Origin: Nocardia carnea
GTDB taxonomy: Bacteria; Actinomycetota; Actinomycetes; Mycobacteriales; Mycobacteriaceae
Length of the DNA: 32,424 nt
Direction: 5' to 3'
Assembly (NCBI RefSeq): GCF_029868325.1
Contig: NZ_JARWNW010000227.1
Span: forward strand, 1 to 32,424
Part shown: positions 13,305-23,065 of the stretch, in pieces
Position numbering within the stretch: the first letter of the stretch is position 1
Layout of the letters: each line of letters begins with the position of its first letter
Program-made: the position numbers and the translations under genes
The notes under the pieces: generated by a model
What the model was told of the DNA's origin: nothing
What the model saw: the letters and a program-made list of their open reading frames with translations, nothing else
Databases searched by the model: none

Positions 13305-16300
13305 GGCGAGCACACTCGACCACCCCCTCGAACAGACGCCGGGGCTGGGGCCGCTGGCCCGGCGCAGCGGTGGAGGGACAGCGGCGGTCGTCCTGGCCGC
13401 GCTCGCTGTGTACACGCATCGCCGGACCGGCGCGGACCGGGTGATCGTCGGCTATCGATCCGGTACCGCCGCGTTCGAGATCGGCGTGACACTGGCGGCG
13501 CGTGACAGTTTCCGCAGCGTCGCCACCCAGATCGGGGCGCTGCTGCGGCAGCGCGCGACCGGCCCTGCCGGGCCGGAATGTCCGACCGTTGTGCACGATA
13601 ACGACGGGTGGCAAGTCGGGGTGTCCGAGGCCGAGTTACCCGTATTCGAAGGGCTTTTCGCGAAACTCGTAGCCGCTGCGGGAACGCCGGTCGCCCGGGT
13701 CGATCTCATCACCGAGGAAGAACGCGCGCGCATTCTGCGCCGCGGCGGCCCGGTGCGCGCCCGGGACCCGCACGCTACGACTCTGACCGGTTTCGAATCG
13801 ATCGCATGCCGGTCGCCCGAGTCGATCGCGCTGGTGTACGGCGCGGAATCGGTCAGCTACGGCGAACTGGACGCCCGGGCGAATCGACTGGCACGCACTC
13901 TGGTTCGGCGTGGCATCGGTCCGGAGTGCGTTGTCGGCGTGGCGATGGCCCGTTCGATCGAAGCGGTCGTCGCGGTGTACGCGGTGCTGAAGGCGGGCGG
14001 TGCGTATCTACCGCTGGAACCGGGGCATCCGGCCGAACGACTGAATCGAATCCTGGCAGTGGCCGAGCCGGTACTGGTGCTGAGCACGCGCGGTGACGGC
14101 TTCGCCACCGACGCCGTGCCCGTCCACTACCTCGACGAGCCGGATGATGTGGACGAAGACGGCACCCCGCTGTGCGATGCCGACCGGCACGCACCTCTGC
14201 ATTCCGGCAATCTGGCGTACCTGATGTTCACTTCCGGCTCGACCGGCGTGCCCAAGGGTGTCGCGGTCTCGCATGCGGCGGTGGTGGACCATCTGCGGTG
14301 GCTGAGTGAGCATATCGGCCTGGACGAGACCGATATCGTCCTGCAGAAGACGCCGGTCACCTTCGATGTCTCGATCTGGGAACTGTTCTGGCCCGTGAGT
14401 ACCGGAGCGACCCTTGCCATCGCACCGCCGTCGGCGCATACCGACCCGGCCGAACTGACCCGGCTGATCGCCGCGTACGCGGTGACGACTCTCCAGTTCG
14501 TGCCCTCGACATTGAGCAACCACCTCACTGTGGTGTCCGGGTTTCCGGCCTGCGTCCGCCGCGTGCTCACCATCGGGGAGACGCTCTCCCCCGCCCTGGC
14601 TCAGCGCTTCGGTGCGGCGACACCCGCGCGGCTGCACAACCTCTACGGGCCGACGGAAACGACCGGCGCTGTCACGGGATATCCGGTGAACGGGCCGGCT
14701 TCGGCGTCGATACCTATCGGTTCGGTCGCGACGAATACGCGGGCGTACGTTCTCGACGCGCGACTGCGTCCCGTGCCCGACGGGCTGTCCGGTGAGCTGT
14801 ATCTCGGCGGCGCACAGCTGGCGCGGTGCTATCAGGGCGAGCCCGCGCGTACGGCCGAGCGTTTCGTCGCGGACCCTTTCGAGCCCGGTGCCCGGCTGTA
14901 CCGCACCGGCGATATCGTCCGGTGGAATGCGGCGACCGAGCTGCTGGAGTACCGCAGCCGAGCCGATCTGCAAGTCAAACGCCACGGTGTACGCATCGAA
15001 CTGGGCGAGGTGGAGGCCGCACTCTCGGCGTGCGCGACGGTCGCGCAGGCGGTGGCGACGCTGCGCCCCGACGGAAGGCTCCTCGGCTATGTCGTGCCGG
15101 TAGCGGGCGCGGTCTGCGCGCCGGACGCCCTCCGCACGGAATTGTCCCGCGTCCTGCCGGCCGCCATGATGCCCGACGATATCGTTGTACTGGAAGCGTT
15201 CCCCGCCACCACCGCGGGCAAGGTGGACCGGGCGGCACTGCCCGAGCCGGCGCCACAGGACATCCCGTACCGTGCACCGTCGACGCCGGTGGAACAGATA
15301 TTGGCCGAGGTGTTCGGGCAGGTGCTCGGTCGGGATCGGGTCGGAGTCGACGAATCCTTCTTCGGTTTGGGCGGCGACAGCGTGATGTCGATTCTGCTGG
15401 TCTCCCGGGCGAAATCGCGGGGCGTCCACGTCACGCCCGCGCAGGTTTTCGAACGGCCCACCGTCGCGGGGCTTTCCACGCTCGCCACGACCGGAACACC
15501 CGAGCGGGATATGCTCGCCGAACTACCCGGCGCCGGGGTGGGAGAGATGCCGCCGACGCCCGCCGTCCTCGCACTGATCGAGCGCGCCGCCTCCGGTCGC
15601 GTGTCGTTCGACCGGTATGCCCAGCACATGGTGCTCGACCTGCCCGCGGGCATCACCGCAACCACGCTGCAACAGATGATCGGCGCGGTCGTCGACCAGC
15701 ACGATATGCTGCGCGCACGGCTCTACCGCGACGCGGGCGGCGAGTGGCGCCTCTTCGCCGATCCCCCCGGCTCCTTCGATATCGGGTCGGTTCTCGGCCG
15801 GGTCGATATCTCGTCGGCCGGCGAAGCCGAAGAGGCCGCGATTCTCGCTCGTGAGACGGAGGCCGCGGTCGACCGCCTCGACCCGGCCAACGGGGTCGTG
15901 CTGCGATGTGTCTGGCTCGATCGGGGCCGCGACGATCGCGGTGGGCTCCTCGTTGTCGTGATCCACCACATCGCGGTGGACGGTGTGTCCTGGCGCATTC
16001 TGATCCCGGATTTCGTCGCGGCGTGGGCGCGGCTCGAGTCGGGCCGGTCACCGCGGTTGCCCGCCACCGGCACCTCGGTGCGGCGATGGGCATACGCGCT
16101 GCGCGACAGAGCCGATGACGGCGATCTGCTCGCCCAGGGGGACCTCTGGAGGGAGCTGCTGCGCGGGCCCGATCCGCTGTTCACCGATCGCCGGCTCGAT
16201 CCGCGTATCGACGGCCCTTCGACGATGCGCCGCATCGTCTGCGAGTTCGACGAGGCCACGACCTCCGCCGCCGTGACCACGCTGGCCCCGCGCTACGGCA

Positions 16301-18270
16301 CCGATACCAACACCGTCCTGCTGACCGCGCTGACCGTGGCGATGGTCGCGTGGCGCGGCGGTGACAGCGCCGTCGTCCCCGTGCGGATGGAATCCCACGG
16401 CAGGTACGGCGATCTCGTACCCGGCGCCGATATCGCGCGTACGGTCGGCTGGTTCACCGCAGCCTATCCGTGCCGTTTCGACCTGACAGGTATCGATATC
16501 GCGGAAGCGATCGTGGGCGGGCGCGCCCTCGCCGCAGCGGTGAAAACCGTCAAGGAACAACTCCTTGCCGTACCCGACGGCGGCATCGGCTACGGCTTGC
16601 TGCGCTACTTCGGCACCGGGGTCGACCTGCCGGCCGAGACCACGCAACTGTCGTTCACGTATCTGGGCGCGATCTCCGCGGCGAACGGCCCCTGGCTGCC
16701 CTCAGCCCTCGCGAGCAACCGTGATCCGATCGACCCCGGTTTACCTGCCGAGGTGGCCCTCGCGATCGATACCGCGGTCGTCGGTGATCGGCTCACCGCG
16801 GGCTTCACGTTCCCCGAAACCCTGATCGGCCCCGACCGCGTCCACGACTTCGCCGAGCTGTTCGCAACGGTCCTGCGCACCCTCGCGCGGCACGCGGCCG
16901 ATCCGGCCGCCGGCGGGTGGACCCCCTCGGACTTCTCCCCCGCCGGTCTACGGCAATCCGAGATCGATCGCTGGGAGCGCCATTACGGCCGATTGTGCGA
17001 TATCCGGGCGCTCACACCGATCCAGGAGAAGTTCGCCGACCTCGCGCCCGTGGACGGACCGGAGGTCCACACCCTCCAGGTGGTGCTGACCTGCGAAGGA
17101 ACTCCCGATCTCGCACGTTTGCGTGCTGCCGCCCAGCATGTCGTGGACCGGCATTCCGCGCTGCGGGCAGCGTTCGTCCGCGACGGCGGCGGCCGGTGGC
17201 GTCAGCTCGTCGTCGCGACCGCGCCGATCGAGATCGGGGAAATCGACCTGTGCGAACACGGCACCGAACTGGACGATGTCCTGGCCGCGGAACAGGTGCG
17301 CCCATTCGACCTGGAAACGCCGCCGCTCATCCGATTCCTGCTGATCCGGACCTCGCAGCGCCGTTACGTGCTGTCGGTGACCAATCACCGACTGCTGTTC
17401 GACGGCTGGTCCGCGCCGATCCTGATGCGAAACCTGCTGAGCGTCTTCGCACTCGGTGTGGGCGACCCGGACGAGGTGGACGACGGGTTCGCCACCTTCC
17501 TGCGCTGGCGGGCCGCGCAGGACCGGGGGCCCGCCGCCGCGGCCTGGCACACTGCCCTGCACGACCTCGCCGCACCGACCCTGGTCGCCGCGCCGGGCGC
17601 CGCACCACGCGATCCGGTGCGGTCGCATACCGAGCACACGGTGACGCTGACAGCCGCGCGCACCGCCGCACTGGCCGACGTTGCCGCCGCATCCGGTGTC
17701 ACGCTGAACAGCGTCCTGCAGTACGTGTGGGCGTCGGTGCTGGGTGATGTCACCGGCTCCGACGACGTCGTGTTCGGCGCGGTGGTCTCCGGACGGCCCG
17801 CGAGTATTCCCGGTATCGACGCCATGGTCGGCTCGTTCATCAACACCGTGCCGGTGCGGGTGCGCCGCCGCGACAACCTGCCGATAGGCGCTCGGCTACG
17901 AGCACTGCAGGCCGAGCAGGCAGTGCTACTCGACCATCACCATCTCGGGCCGGCCGAGATCGAGGCTGCGGCCGGCGTTCCGGTGCGCGAGTACTTCGAC
18001 ACGCTGCTGGTGTTCGAGTCGTATCCGGTCGACATCGCGCCGACCCCCCTCACCGTGGGTGATCTGGTGCTGACCGAGCTGTCGTCACGGGAGATCACTC
18101 TGTTTCCGCTGACCGCGACGGTATGGCCGCGCGAACAGCTGACAGTGGCACTGAATTGGCACCGCGATCTACTGGACGACGATCTGGCGCGCCGGGTGAT
18201 CGCCCGGCTGGAAGCCGAACTGGAACGGGTCGCGACCCTGCCCGCAGACGGCGCGAACGGAGTGAGATGA
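13291..18270 (+). CDS. NRPS: half-C, A, T, E, C
   Basis: The protein is 1659 aa. Residues 1 to about 150 look like only the C-terminal lobe of a condensation domain (AAVVLAALAVYTHRRTGADR) with no HHxxxDG. The A domain (about 165-645) has core motifs MFTSGSTGVPKG, FDVSIWELF with the amino-acid-binding Asp359, NLYGPTETT, LYRTGDIV and Lys644 in TAGKVDR. I read the specificity residues tentatively as D-V-W-Q-L-I-L-G-A and cannot name the amino acid. The carrier has Ser697 in FFGLGGDS. The epimerisation domain (about 745-1205) has HHIAVDGVSW (His892, His893), ESHGR and RTVGWFTAAYP. The final C domain (about 1220-1655) reads NHRLLFDGW: Asn1365 replaces the first His, while His1366 and Asp1371 remain. 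Expected role: add one amino acid and convert it to the D form. The start ATG overlaps the previous stop and has GGAAGGGG upstream. Confidence 0.9.
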   Translation: MPTPEASTLDHPLEQTPGLGPLARRSGGGTAAVVLAALAVYTHRRTGADRVIVGYRSGTAAFEIGVTLAARDSFRSVATQIGALLRQRATGPAGPECPTVVHDNDGWQVGVSEAELPVFEGLFAKLVAAAGTPVARVDLITEEERARILRRGGPVRARDPHATTLTGFESIACRSPESIALVYGAESVSYGELDARANRLARTLVRRGIGPECVVGVAMARSIEAVVAVYAVLKAGGAYLPLEPGHPAERLNRILAVAEPVLVLSTRGDGFATDAVPVHYLDEPDDVDEDGTPLCDADRHAPLHSGNLAYLMFTSGSTGVPKGVAVSHAAVVDHLRWLSEHIGLDETDIVLQKTPVTFDVSIWELFWPVSTGATLAIAPPSAHTDPAELTRLIAAYAVTTLQFVPSTLSNHLTVVSGFPACVRRVLTIGETLSPALAQRFGAATPARLHNLYGPTETTGAVTGYPVNGPASASIPIGSVATNTRAYVLDARLRPVPDGLSGELYLGGAQLARCYQGEPARTAERFVADPFEPGARLYRTGDIVRWNAATELLEYRSRADLQVKRHGVRIELGEVEAALSACATVAQAVATLRPDGRLLGYVVPVAGAVCAPDALRTELSRVLPAAMMPDDIVVLEAFPATTAGKVDRAALPEPAPQDIPYRAPSTPVEQILAEVFGQVLGRDRVGVDESFFGLGGDSVMSILLVSRAKSRGVHVTPAQVFERPTVAGLSTLATTGTPERDMLAELPGAGVGEMPPTPAVLALIERAASGRVSFDRYAQHMVLDLPAGITATTLQQMIGAVVDQHDMLRARLYRDAGGEWRLFADPPGSFDIGSVLGRVDISSAGEAEEAAILARETEAAVDRLDPANGVVLRCVWLDRGRDDRGGLLVVVIHHIAVDGVSWRILIPDFVAAWARLESGRSPRLPATGTSVRRWAYALRDRADDGDLLAQGDLWRELLRGPDPLFTDRRLDPRIDGPSTMRRIVCEFDEATTSAAVTTLAPRYGTDTNTVLLTALTVAMVAWRGGDSAVVPVRMESHGRYGDLVPGADIARTVGWFTAAYPCRFDLTGIDIAEAIVGGRALAAAVKTVKEQLLAVPDGGIGYGLLRYFGTGVDLPAETTQLSFTYLGAISAANGPWLPSALASNRDPIDPGLPAEVALAIDTAVVGDRLTAGFTFPETLIGPDRVHDFAELFATVLRTLARHAADPAAGGWTPSDFSPAGLRQSEIDRWERHYGRLCDIRALTPIQEKFADLAPVDGPEVHTLQVVLTCEGTPDLARLRAAAQHVVDRHSALRAAFVRDGGGRWRQLVVATAPIEIGEIDLCEHGTELDDVLAAEQVRPFDLETPPLIRFLLIRTSQRRYVLSVTNHRLLFDGWSAPILMRNLLSVFALGVGDPDEVDDGFATFLRWRAAQDRGPAAAAWHTALHDLAAPTLVAAPGAAPRDPVRSHTEHTVTLTAARTAALADVAAASGVTLNSVLQYVWASVLGDVTGSDDVVFGAVVSGRPASIPGIDAMVGSFINTVPVRVRRRDNLPIGARLRALQAEQAVLLDHHHLGPAEIEAAAGVPVREYFDTLLVFESYPVDIAPTPLTVGDLVLTELSSREITLFPLTATVWPREQLTVALNWHRDLLDDDLARRVIARLEAELERVATLPADGANGVR

Positions 18271-21200
18271 CGCAGACGACGTGCCGGATCGACTTCCCGC
18301 TGACCGTCGCGCAGCAGGAGATCTGGGCCTACACCACCCTGAACGGCGCGGATCATCGCTACCAAGTGGAGGGTTACATCCATCTGCGCGGGCGCATCGA
18401 TCCCGGCCTGTTCGAACGCGCGCTGCGCGGTGTCGTCGCGGCCACCGAGACCTTGCGCATCCGGGTCGACACCGACGGCCCCGAACCACGTCAGGTGATC
18501 GAGGACTGCACCGAATGGACCCTGCACCGAGGCGATTTCGGTGCGGCAACCGACCCGGTCGAGGCGGCACTGGCCTACCTGCGCGCCGCACCACCCGCCT
18601 TCGATTTGGCCGCCGCACCGCTGTTCGCCCACTATCTGCTGGACCTCGGTGCGGCGGGTCACCTCTGGGCCCTCCGGGCCCACCACATCGTCCTCGACGG
18701 CGCCGCGTCGCTGGCTCTCATCCGGGCGGTCGCGCGGGCCTACACCGCGTTGCTCGGTGGTGAGCCCGCACCGGAATTCGCCGATACGGTCGCGGAATAT
18801 GTCGAGCAGGACGGGCGGTATCGCGCCTCGCGCCGGTTCACCGACGACCGCGCGTTCTGGACCAGACGGCTCGCCGGGCTGCCCGACGCGCCGATGTTCA
18901 CCCATCCCCCTGTCACCGTCGGCGCGTCAGGGCCGATACGGCATTCGGGTAGTCCCGGCGACGAAGACTGGCGGGAATTCGAGCAGACGGCAGCGCGATT
19001 CGGCGTGGACCCGCCGGCCCTGCTGGCCGCAACGACGGCGCTGCTGCTGCACGCCGACTCCGGTGCGCGCACCGTGGTCCTCGGTCTGCCCGTACCGGCC
19101 AAACGCTCCTGGCGCGCGCTCGGGATGACCTCGAACGTTGTCGGACTGCGCATCGAAGTCGATCCCGGCGCGTCCATCGGCGCACTCGCCGCGGCGACAC
19201 AGGCGGAGCTGCGAACAGTACTGCGTCACCAGCATTACCGGCGATTCGACCTGCTCGCCGACGGCACGTCCCCGGGCGGCGAGCACCGGATCACCGGCCC
19301 GGTGCTCAACATCCTGCCCGCTACGCCCGATATCCACTTCGGTGACGTGGTGGCCCGGCTGATCCCGGCATCCAGCGGATACACCGAGGCATTCGGCATC
19401 GCCGTCTACCTCGGTGACGGTCCGCCGCGCATCGATATGGACACCACCGCCGATCGGTGCGATCCCGCGGCCCTGGCGAGTCTGCACAACCGCTTCCTGA
19501 CCGCGATGAACGATGTGGCGGCGGCGTGCGCGGATACGCCCGCCGGCCGGCTGACCCGTGCGCCCGCGGTGGTCGTGCCGCGCAGCCCGCACGAGGATCC
19601 GGCGGGGGTGACGGATCGCGGGGTCACGGAGGTCTTCGATTCGGTGGTTCGCCGGCACCCCGAACGCCCTGCGCTGTGGTACGAGGGTGAGCACATCGGC
19701 TATCGCGAACTGCAGGTCCGCGCGCAACGGTTCGCCCACCACCTCGCGTCCCGGCACGGTGTCGGACTCGGGACGCCGGTGGGACTGCGCCTGCCGCGCA
19801 CCCCGGAGCTGGTTGTCGCGGCGCTGGCCCTGCTGCGGCTCGGCGCGATCTGCGTTCCGCTGCACGAGCAGGACCCGCCCGACCGTGTCGCCTGGATACT
19901 GGCCCACACCGGCACCGAACTCGTTGTCGACGATATCGCGCTGGTGCGCAGCGTCTCGCGGTCCGGCGGGCCGGTCCCGACCTCACCGGCCCGACCGGTA
20001 CCCGCCGACGCGGCGGCCTGGCTGATGTTCACCTCCGGATCGACCGGTGCACCGAAAGGTGTACTCGCCACGCACCGGGCGATGGTGGCGCGTGCGGTCG
20101 ACCGGATCGCCGCGGGGCCGGAATACGCACGAATGCTGATGCATTCGCCACACGTCTGGGACATGGTCGTCTGGGAACTCTGGATGCCGCTGTTACAGGG
20201 GCACACCGTCGTGATCGCCACACCGGACCGGCTCGGGGCCGAAGACTTCCGCCAGGTGCTGCGGGCGGGAGAGGTCACTGCGGCGTTGCTGGCGACCGGG
20301 CTGTTCCAGGTGCTCGTCGACGATATACCGGACAGCCTCGGCCGGCTGCGCACGTTGTCGACCGCCGGTGACATCCTGCCCCTCGATACCGTGCGCGCGA
20401 TGCGCGCGGCGGCGCCCGGACTGCCCATCGTCAACATCTACGGCCCGGTGGAGGCCACCGCCTACGCCACCACCTACTCGATTCCGACCGGACCGCTACC
20501 CGACGAGGCGATTCCGGTCGGCCGAGCCGTGGACTACACCGAGGTACTGATTCTCGACGCCCTGCTGCGCCCGGTACCGCCGGGCATGGTCGGTGAGATC
20601 TATCTGACCGGAGCGGGCCTCGCCCAGGGATATCACCGGATGCCCGGCCGCACCGCAACCGTCTTCACAGCCAACCCCTTCGGCGCCCCGGGGTCGCGGA
20701 TGTACCGCACCGGCGATCACGGCAGCTGGGGCGCCGACGGCGCCGTGCGATTCCTCGGCCGCGGTGACCGGCAGGTCAAGGTCAACGGCATCCGCGTGGA
20801 GCCCGGCGAGATCGAACACGCGATCCGGAATATGCCAGGGGTAACCGCGGCGGTCGTCACGGCGCACCGGGTGGCGGCGGGCAAGAGCCTGGTCGCCCAT
20901 GTGGTCGCCGCCGAACCGATCGACACCGCGGTCATGCGGACCCGCCTGGCGCGGGTCCTGCCCGCTTATCTGCTGCCGGCCGTGATCGTGCAGATCCCCG
21001 CGCTACCGCTGACGGCCAACGGCAAGGTCGACCGGACCGCGCTGACCATGCCCGCCGCAGCCGACGCCGAGCCGCCGCGGACACCGCGCCGACAGATCCT
21101 CGCCGGGCTGTTCGCCGACGCCGTCGGACAGCAGCGGGTCGGCGTGCAGGACGATTTCTTCCGTATCGGCGGGAACTCGCTGGCCGCGATCCGGCTCGCG

Positions 21201-22679
21201 GCGGCGGCGAGCCGGACCTTCGGTGTCGTGGTGAGTCCGCGCGATCTGCTCGACGCGCCCACCGTCGCCGCGCTGGAGCGGCGCATCGCCGATCGCGGCG
21301 GCGATCCCGGCGCTGCCGACCGGGAATCAGTGGCCGTCTCGTATCGGGAGAGCGACGGGACCGCCTCCCATCCCGATGACGCGATTCCACTCGCACCGAG
21401 CCAGCAGCGACTCTGGACAGTCAACTATCTCGGCGACGGCGCTGCCGATTACTTGATGCCCGCCTGTGTGGACCTCCTCGGTCCACTCGACGCGGCGAGC
21501 GTGCGGGCGGCAATCCACGATGTGGTGCACAGGCACGAGATACTGCGGACCACCCTGCCTTTCACCGCTTCGGGGCCGATCCAGCAAATCGCGGCATTCG
21601 ACGAGGACGCTGTCGACTATCGCGAGATCACCGACGTCGCGGACCTGGACCGATTGCTGGCAGCGGAGCTGGACCGCGGTTTCCGGCTGCTCACCGAGGT
21701 GCCGCTGCGGGTGCGGTTGTACCGGCTGACGCCCGAACATCACGTTCTGCTCGTCATCCTGCATCACTGCGCGGGTGACGCCGAATCATTGGCGCTGTTA
21801 CTGCGCGAATTCGAATTCGCCTACCTCGCACGCGCCGCAGGCGCGGCACCCGGCTGGCCGACGCCACCGGTCCAGTTCGCGGATTACGCCCGATGGTTGC
21901 GTGACCACGATGAAGATCCCGCCCACGCGCGGTACTGGAGTGACCGGCTGGCCGGACTCGAGTACGCCCCGCCGCTGGCCGTCGACCACCCGCGGTCCGC
22001 TGCCGGTAGATACCCGGCGGCACTGCTACCGTTCACCCTCGACGCGGCCACCCACGCCGCGGTGCGGGACGCCGCCCGTCGCAGGGGGGCGACCACCTAC
22101 GCCGTCCTGCACGCAGCCCTCGTCCACGCCCTCACCGATATGGGCGCCGGACCCGATCTGGTCATCGGCACGGCATCGAGTGGACGCGATCGCCCCGAAC
22201 TCGACACGATGCTCGGCTGCGCGGCCGAGATAGTACTGATCCGCACCGACCGCACCGCAGCACCGGCCCCCGGACAACTGATCGACCAGATTCGCGACCG
22301 CATCCTGGAAGCCCACGAGAACAGGCGCTACCCGTTCGAACGAGCCACCGCCGCCCACACCGCACCGGACCGCCCACTGCCCCAGATCGTCACCACGTTC
22401 TTCCGCGATATCCCGGTCCCGGGCGGCACGGGCGATATCGAGGTCCGGCTGCGCGAACTGCCGCCACAGCGAGCCGAGTTCGAGATCCTCATCCAACTCG
22501 CCGAAGCCACCGGCCCGGGCGGCGAACCGGCCGGCATCCACGGCGAGATCCGCTACGCCGCACCGCTGTGGGAGGCCACGACCATCACCACGCTCGCCCG
22601 CGGCCTGCGATCCGCAATCACCGCACTTACGATTGCCGCCCTTCGGCTCCCCGACGTAGACCACGCCACTGAAGCCTGA
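18267..22679 (+). CDS. NRPS: C, A, T, terminal C
   Basis: The protein is 1470 aa. The first C domain (about 1-430) has HHIVLDG (His139, His140, Asp144) and an EntF-like N-terminus (VAQQEIWAYTTL...GYIHLRG). The A domain (about 450-925) has MFTSGSTGAPKG, VWDMVVWELW with Asp632, YGPVEAT (Val where Thr is usual), MYRTGDHG and Lys920 in ANGKVDR. Specificity residues read tentatively D-M-W-L-S-A-I-A-Y; substrate unknown. The carrier has Ser971 in FFRIGGNS. The terminal C domain (about 1035-1470) has HHCAGDA (His1166, His1167, Asp1171; Ala replaces the usual Gly). There is no thioesterase or reductase, so the last C domain may release the product by cyclisation or transfer to a free nucleophile, or hand over to a module encoded elsewhere. 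The start ATG overlaps the preceding stop (ATGA) with GGAG upstream. Confidence 0.9.
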   Translation: MTQTTCRIDFPLTVAQQEIWAYTTLNGADHRYQVEGYIHLRGRIDPGLFERALRGVVAATETLRIRVDTDGPEPRQVIEDCTEWTLHRGDFGAATDPVEAALAYLRAAPPAFDLAAAPLFAHYLLDLGAAGHLWALRAHHIVLDGAASLALIRAVARAYTALLGGEPAPEFADTVAEYVEQDGRYRASRRFTDDRAFWTRRLAGLPDAPMFTHPPVTVGASGPIRHSGSPGDEDWREFEQTAARFGVDPPALLAATTALLLHADSGARTVVLGLPVPAKRSWRALGMTSNVVGLRIEVDPGASIGALAAATQAELRTVLRHQHYRRFDLLADGTSPGGEHRITGPVLNILPATPDIHFGDVVARLIPASSGYTEAFGIAVYLGDGPPRIDMDTTADRCDPAALASLHNRFLTAMNDVAAACADTPAGRLTRAPAVVVPRSPHEDPAGVTDRGVTEVFDSVVRRHPERPALWYEGEHIGYRELQVRAQRFAHHLASRHGVGLGTPVGLRLPRTPELVVAALALLRLGAICVPLHEQDPPDRVAWILAHTGTELVVDDIALVRSVSRSGGPVPTSPARPVPADAAAWLMFTSGSTGAPKGVLATHRAMVARAVDRIAAGPEYARMLMHSPHVWDMVVWELWMPLLQGHTVVIATPDRLGAEDFRQVLRAGEVTAALLATGLFQVLVDDIPDSLGRLRTLSTAGDILPLDTVRAMRAAAPGLPIVNIYGPVEATAYATTYSIPTGPLPDEAIPVGRAVDYTEVLILDALLRPVPPGMVGEIYLTGAGLAQGYHRMPGRTATVFTANPFGAPGSRMYRTGDHGSWGADGAVRFLGRGDRQVKVNGIRVEPGEIEHAIRNMPGVTAAVVTAHRVAAGKSLVAHVVAAEPIDTAVMRTRLARVLPAYLLPAVIVQIPALPLTANGKVDRTALTMPAAADAEPPRTPRRQILAGLFADAVGQQRVGVQDDFFRIGGNSLAAIRLAAAASRTFGVVVSPRDLLDAPTVAALERRIADRGGDPGAADRESVAVSYRESDGTASHPDDAIPLAPSQQRLWTVNYLGDGAADYLMPACVDLLGPLDAASVRAAIHDVVHRHEILRTTLPFTASGPIQQIAAFDEDAVDYREITDVADLDRLLAAELDRGFRLLTEVPLRVRLYRLTPEHHVLLVILHHCAGDAESLALLLREFEFAYLARAAGAAPGWPTPPVQFADYARWLRDHDEDPAHARYWSDRLAGLEYAPPLAVDHPRSAAGRYPAALLPFTLDAATHAAVRDAARRRGATTYAVLHAALVHALTDMGAGPDLVIGTASSGRDRPELDTMLGCAAEIVLIRTDRTAAPAPGQLIDQIRDRILEAHENRRYPFERATAAHTAPDRPLPQIVTTFFRDIPVPGGTGDIEVRLRELPPQRAEFEILIQLAEATGPGGEPAGIHGEIRYAAPLWEATTITTLARGLRSAITALTIAALRLPDVDHATEA

Positions 22680-23037
22680 AATCCACCCGACCGTCTCCGG
22701 CGACGGAACCGCGTAGGCATAGGCAGCCTGCAGGATCGTCTGCGCGAACCCCAGCCGAACGCTCCGCTGGCACTACCACCGTTCACAACCCGGCGGTCAC
22801 CATCCACACCGACCGAAGGCCCGACCACATCCCAGTACGGATTCCCCGACACCGACTCGCCACCGGCCAGGTAATGCACGAACCGCAGATCGAACGCCGC
22901 ACCAGCCCCCGGATTCTCGGTCCCGCCAGCATCGGAGCCGTATCCAGACACTCCGCGATCTTCGGATACTCGGCCTTCAACCGCTCCCCGTCATCGAGCA
23001 ACGCAGCCAGTTCGTTTCGTCGTTCGGGCGTGAGCAC
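22671..23037 (-). pseudogene. Frameshifted, truncated gene relic at the operon end
   Basis: Read on the minus strand from a GTG at 23037, the frame gives LTPERRNELAALLDDGERLK and KIAECLDTAPMLAG. It then continues in a second frame as GAGAAFDLRFVHYLAGGESV and SGNPYWDVVGPSVGVDGDRR up to GAFGW, and in a third frame as GFAQTILQAAYAYAVPSPET and VGWISGF. Each piece is protein-like and the pieces join end to end, so this is one gene broken by two frameshifts. From memory the pattern resembles the front of actinobacterial SAM-methyltransferase-like proteins in which SPET..WISGF precedes a VVELGAG motif; that part is missing. The homologous-looking stretch ends within the last codons of the NRPS gene on the opposite strand. 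Confidence 0.6.
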
Positions 23038-23065
23038 GAGGACATCCGCTCGCTACCGTAAGTGG

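Noticed and set aside
22026..22664. A 212-codon minus-strand frame inside the last NRPS gene
   Set aside because: It lies opposite a well-supported C domain, is Gly/Val-rich shadow sequence and has no motif or ribosome binding site.
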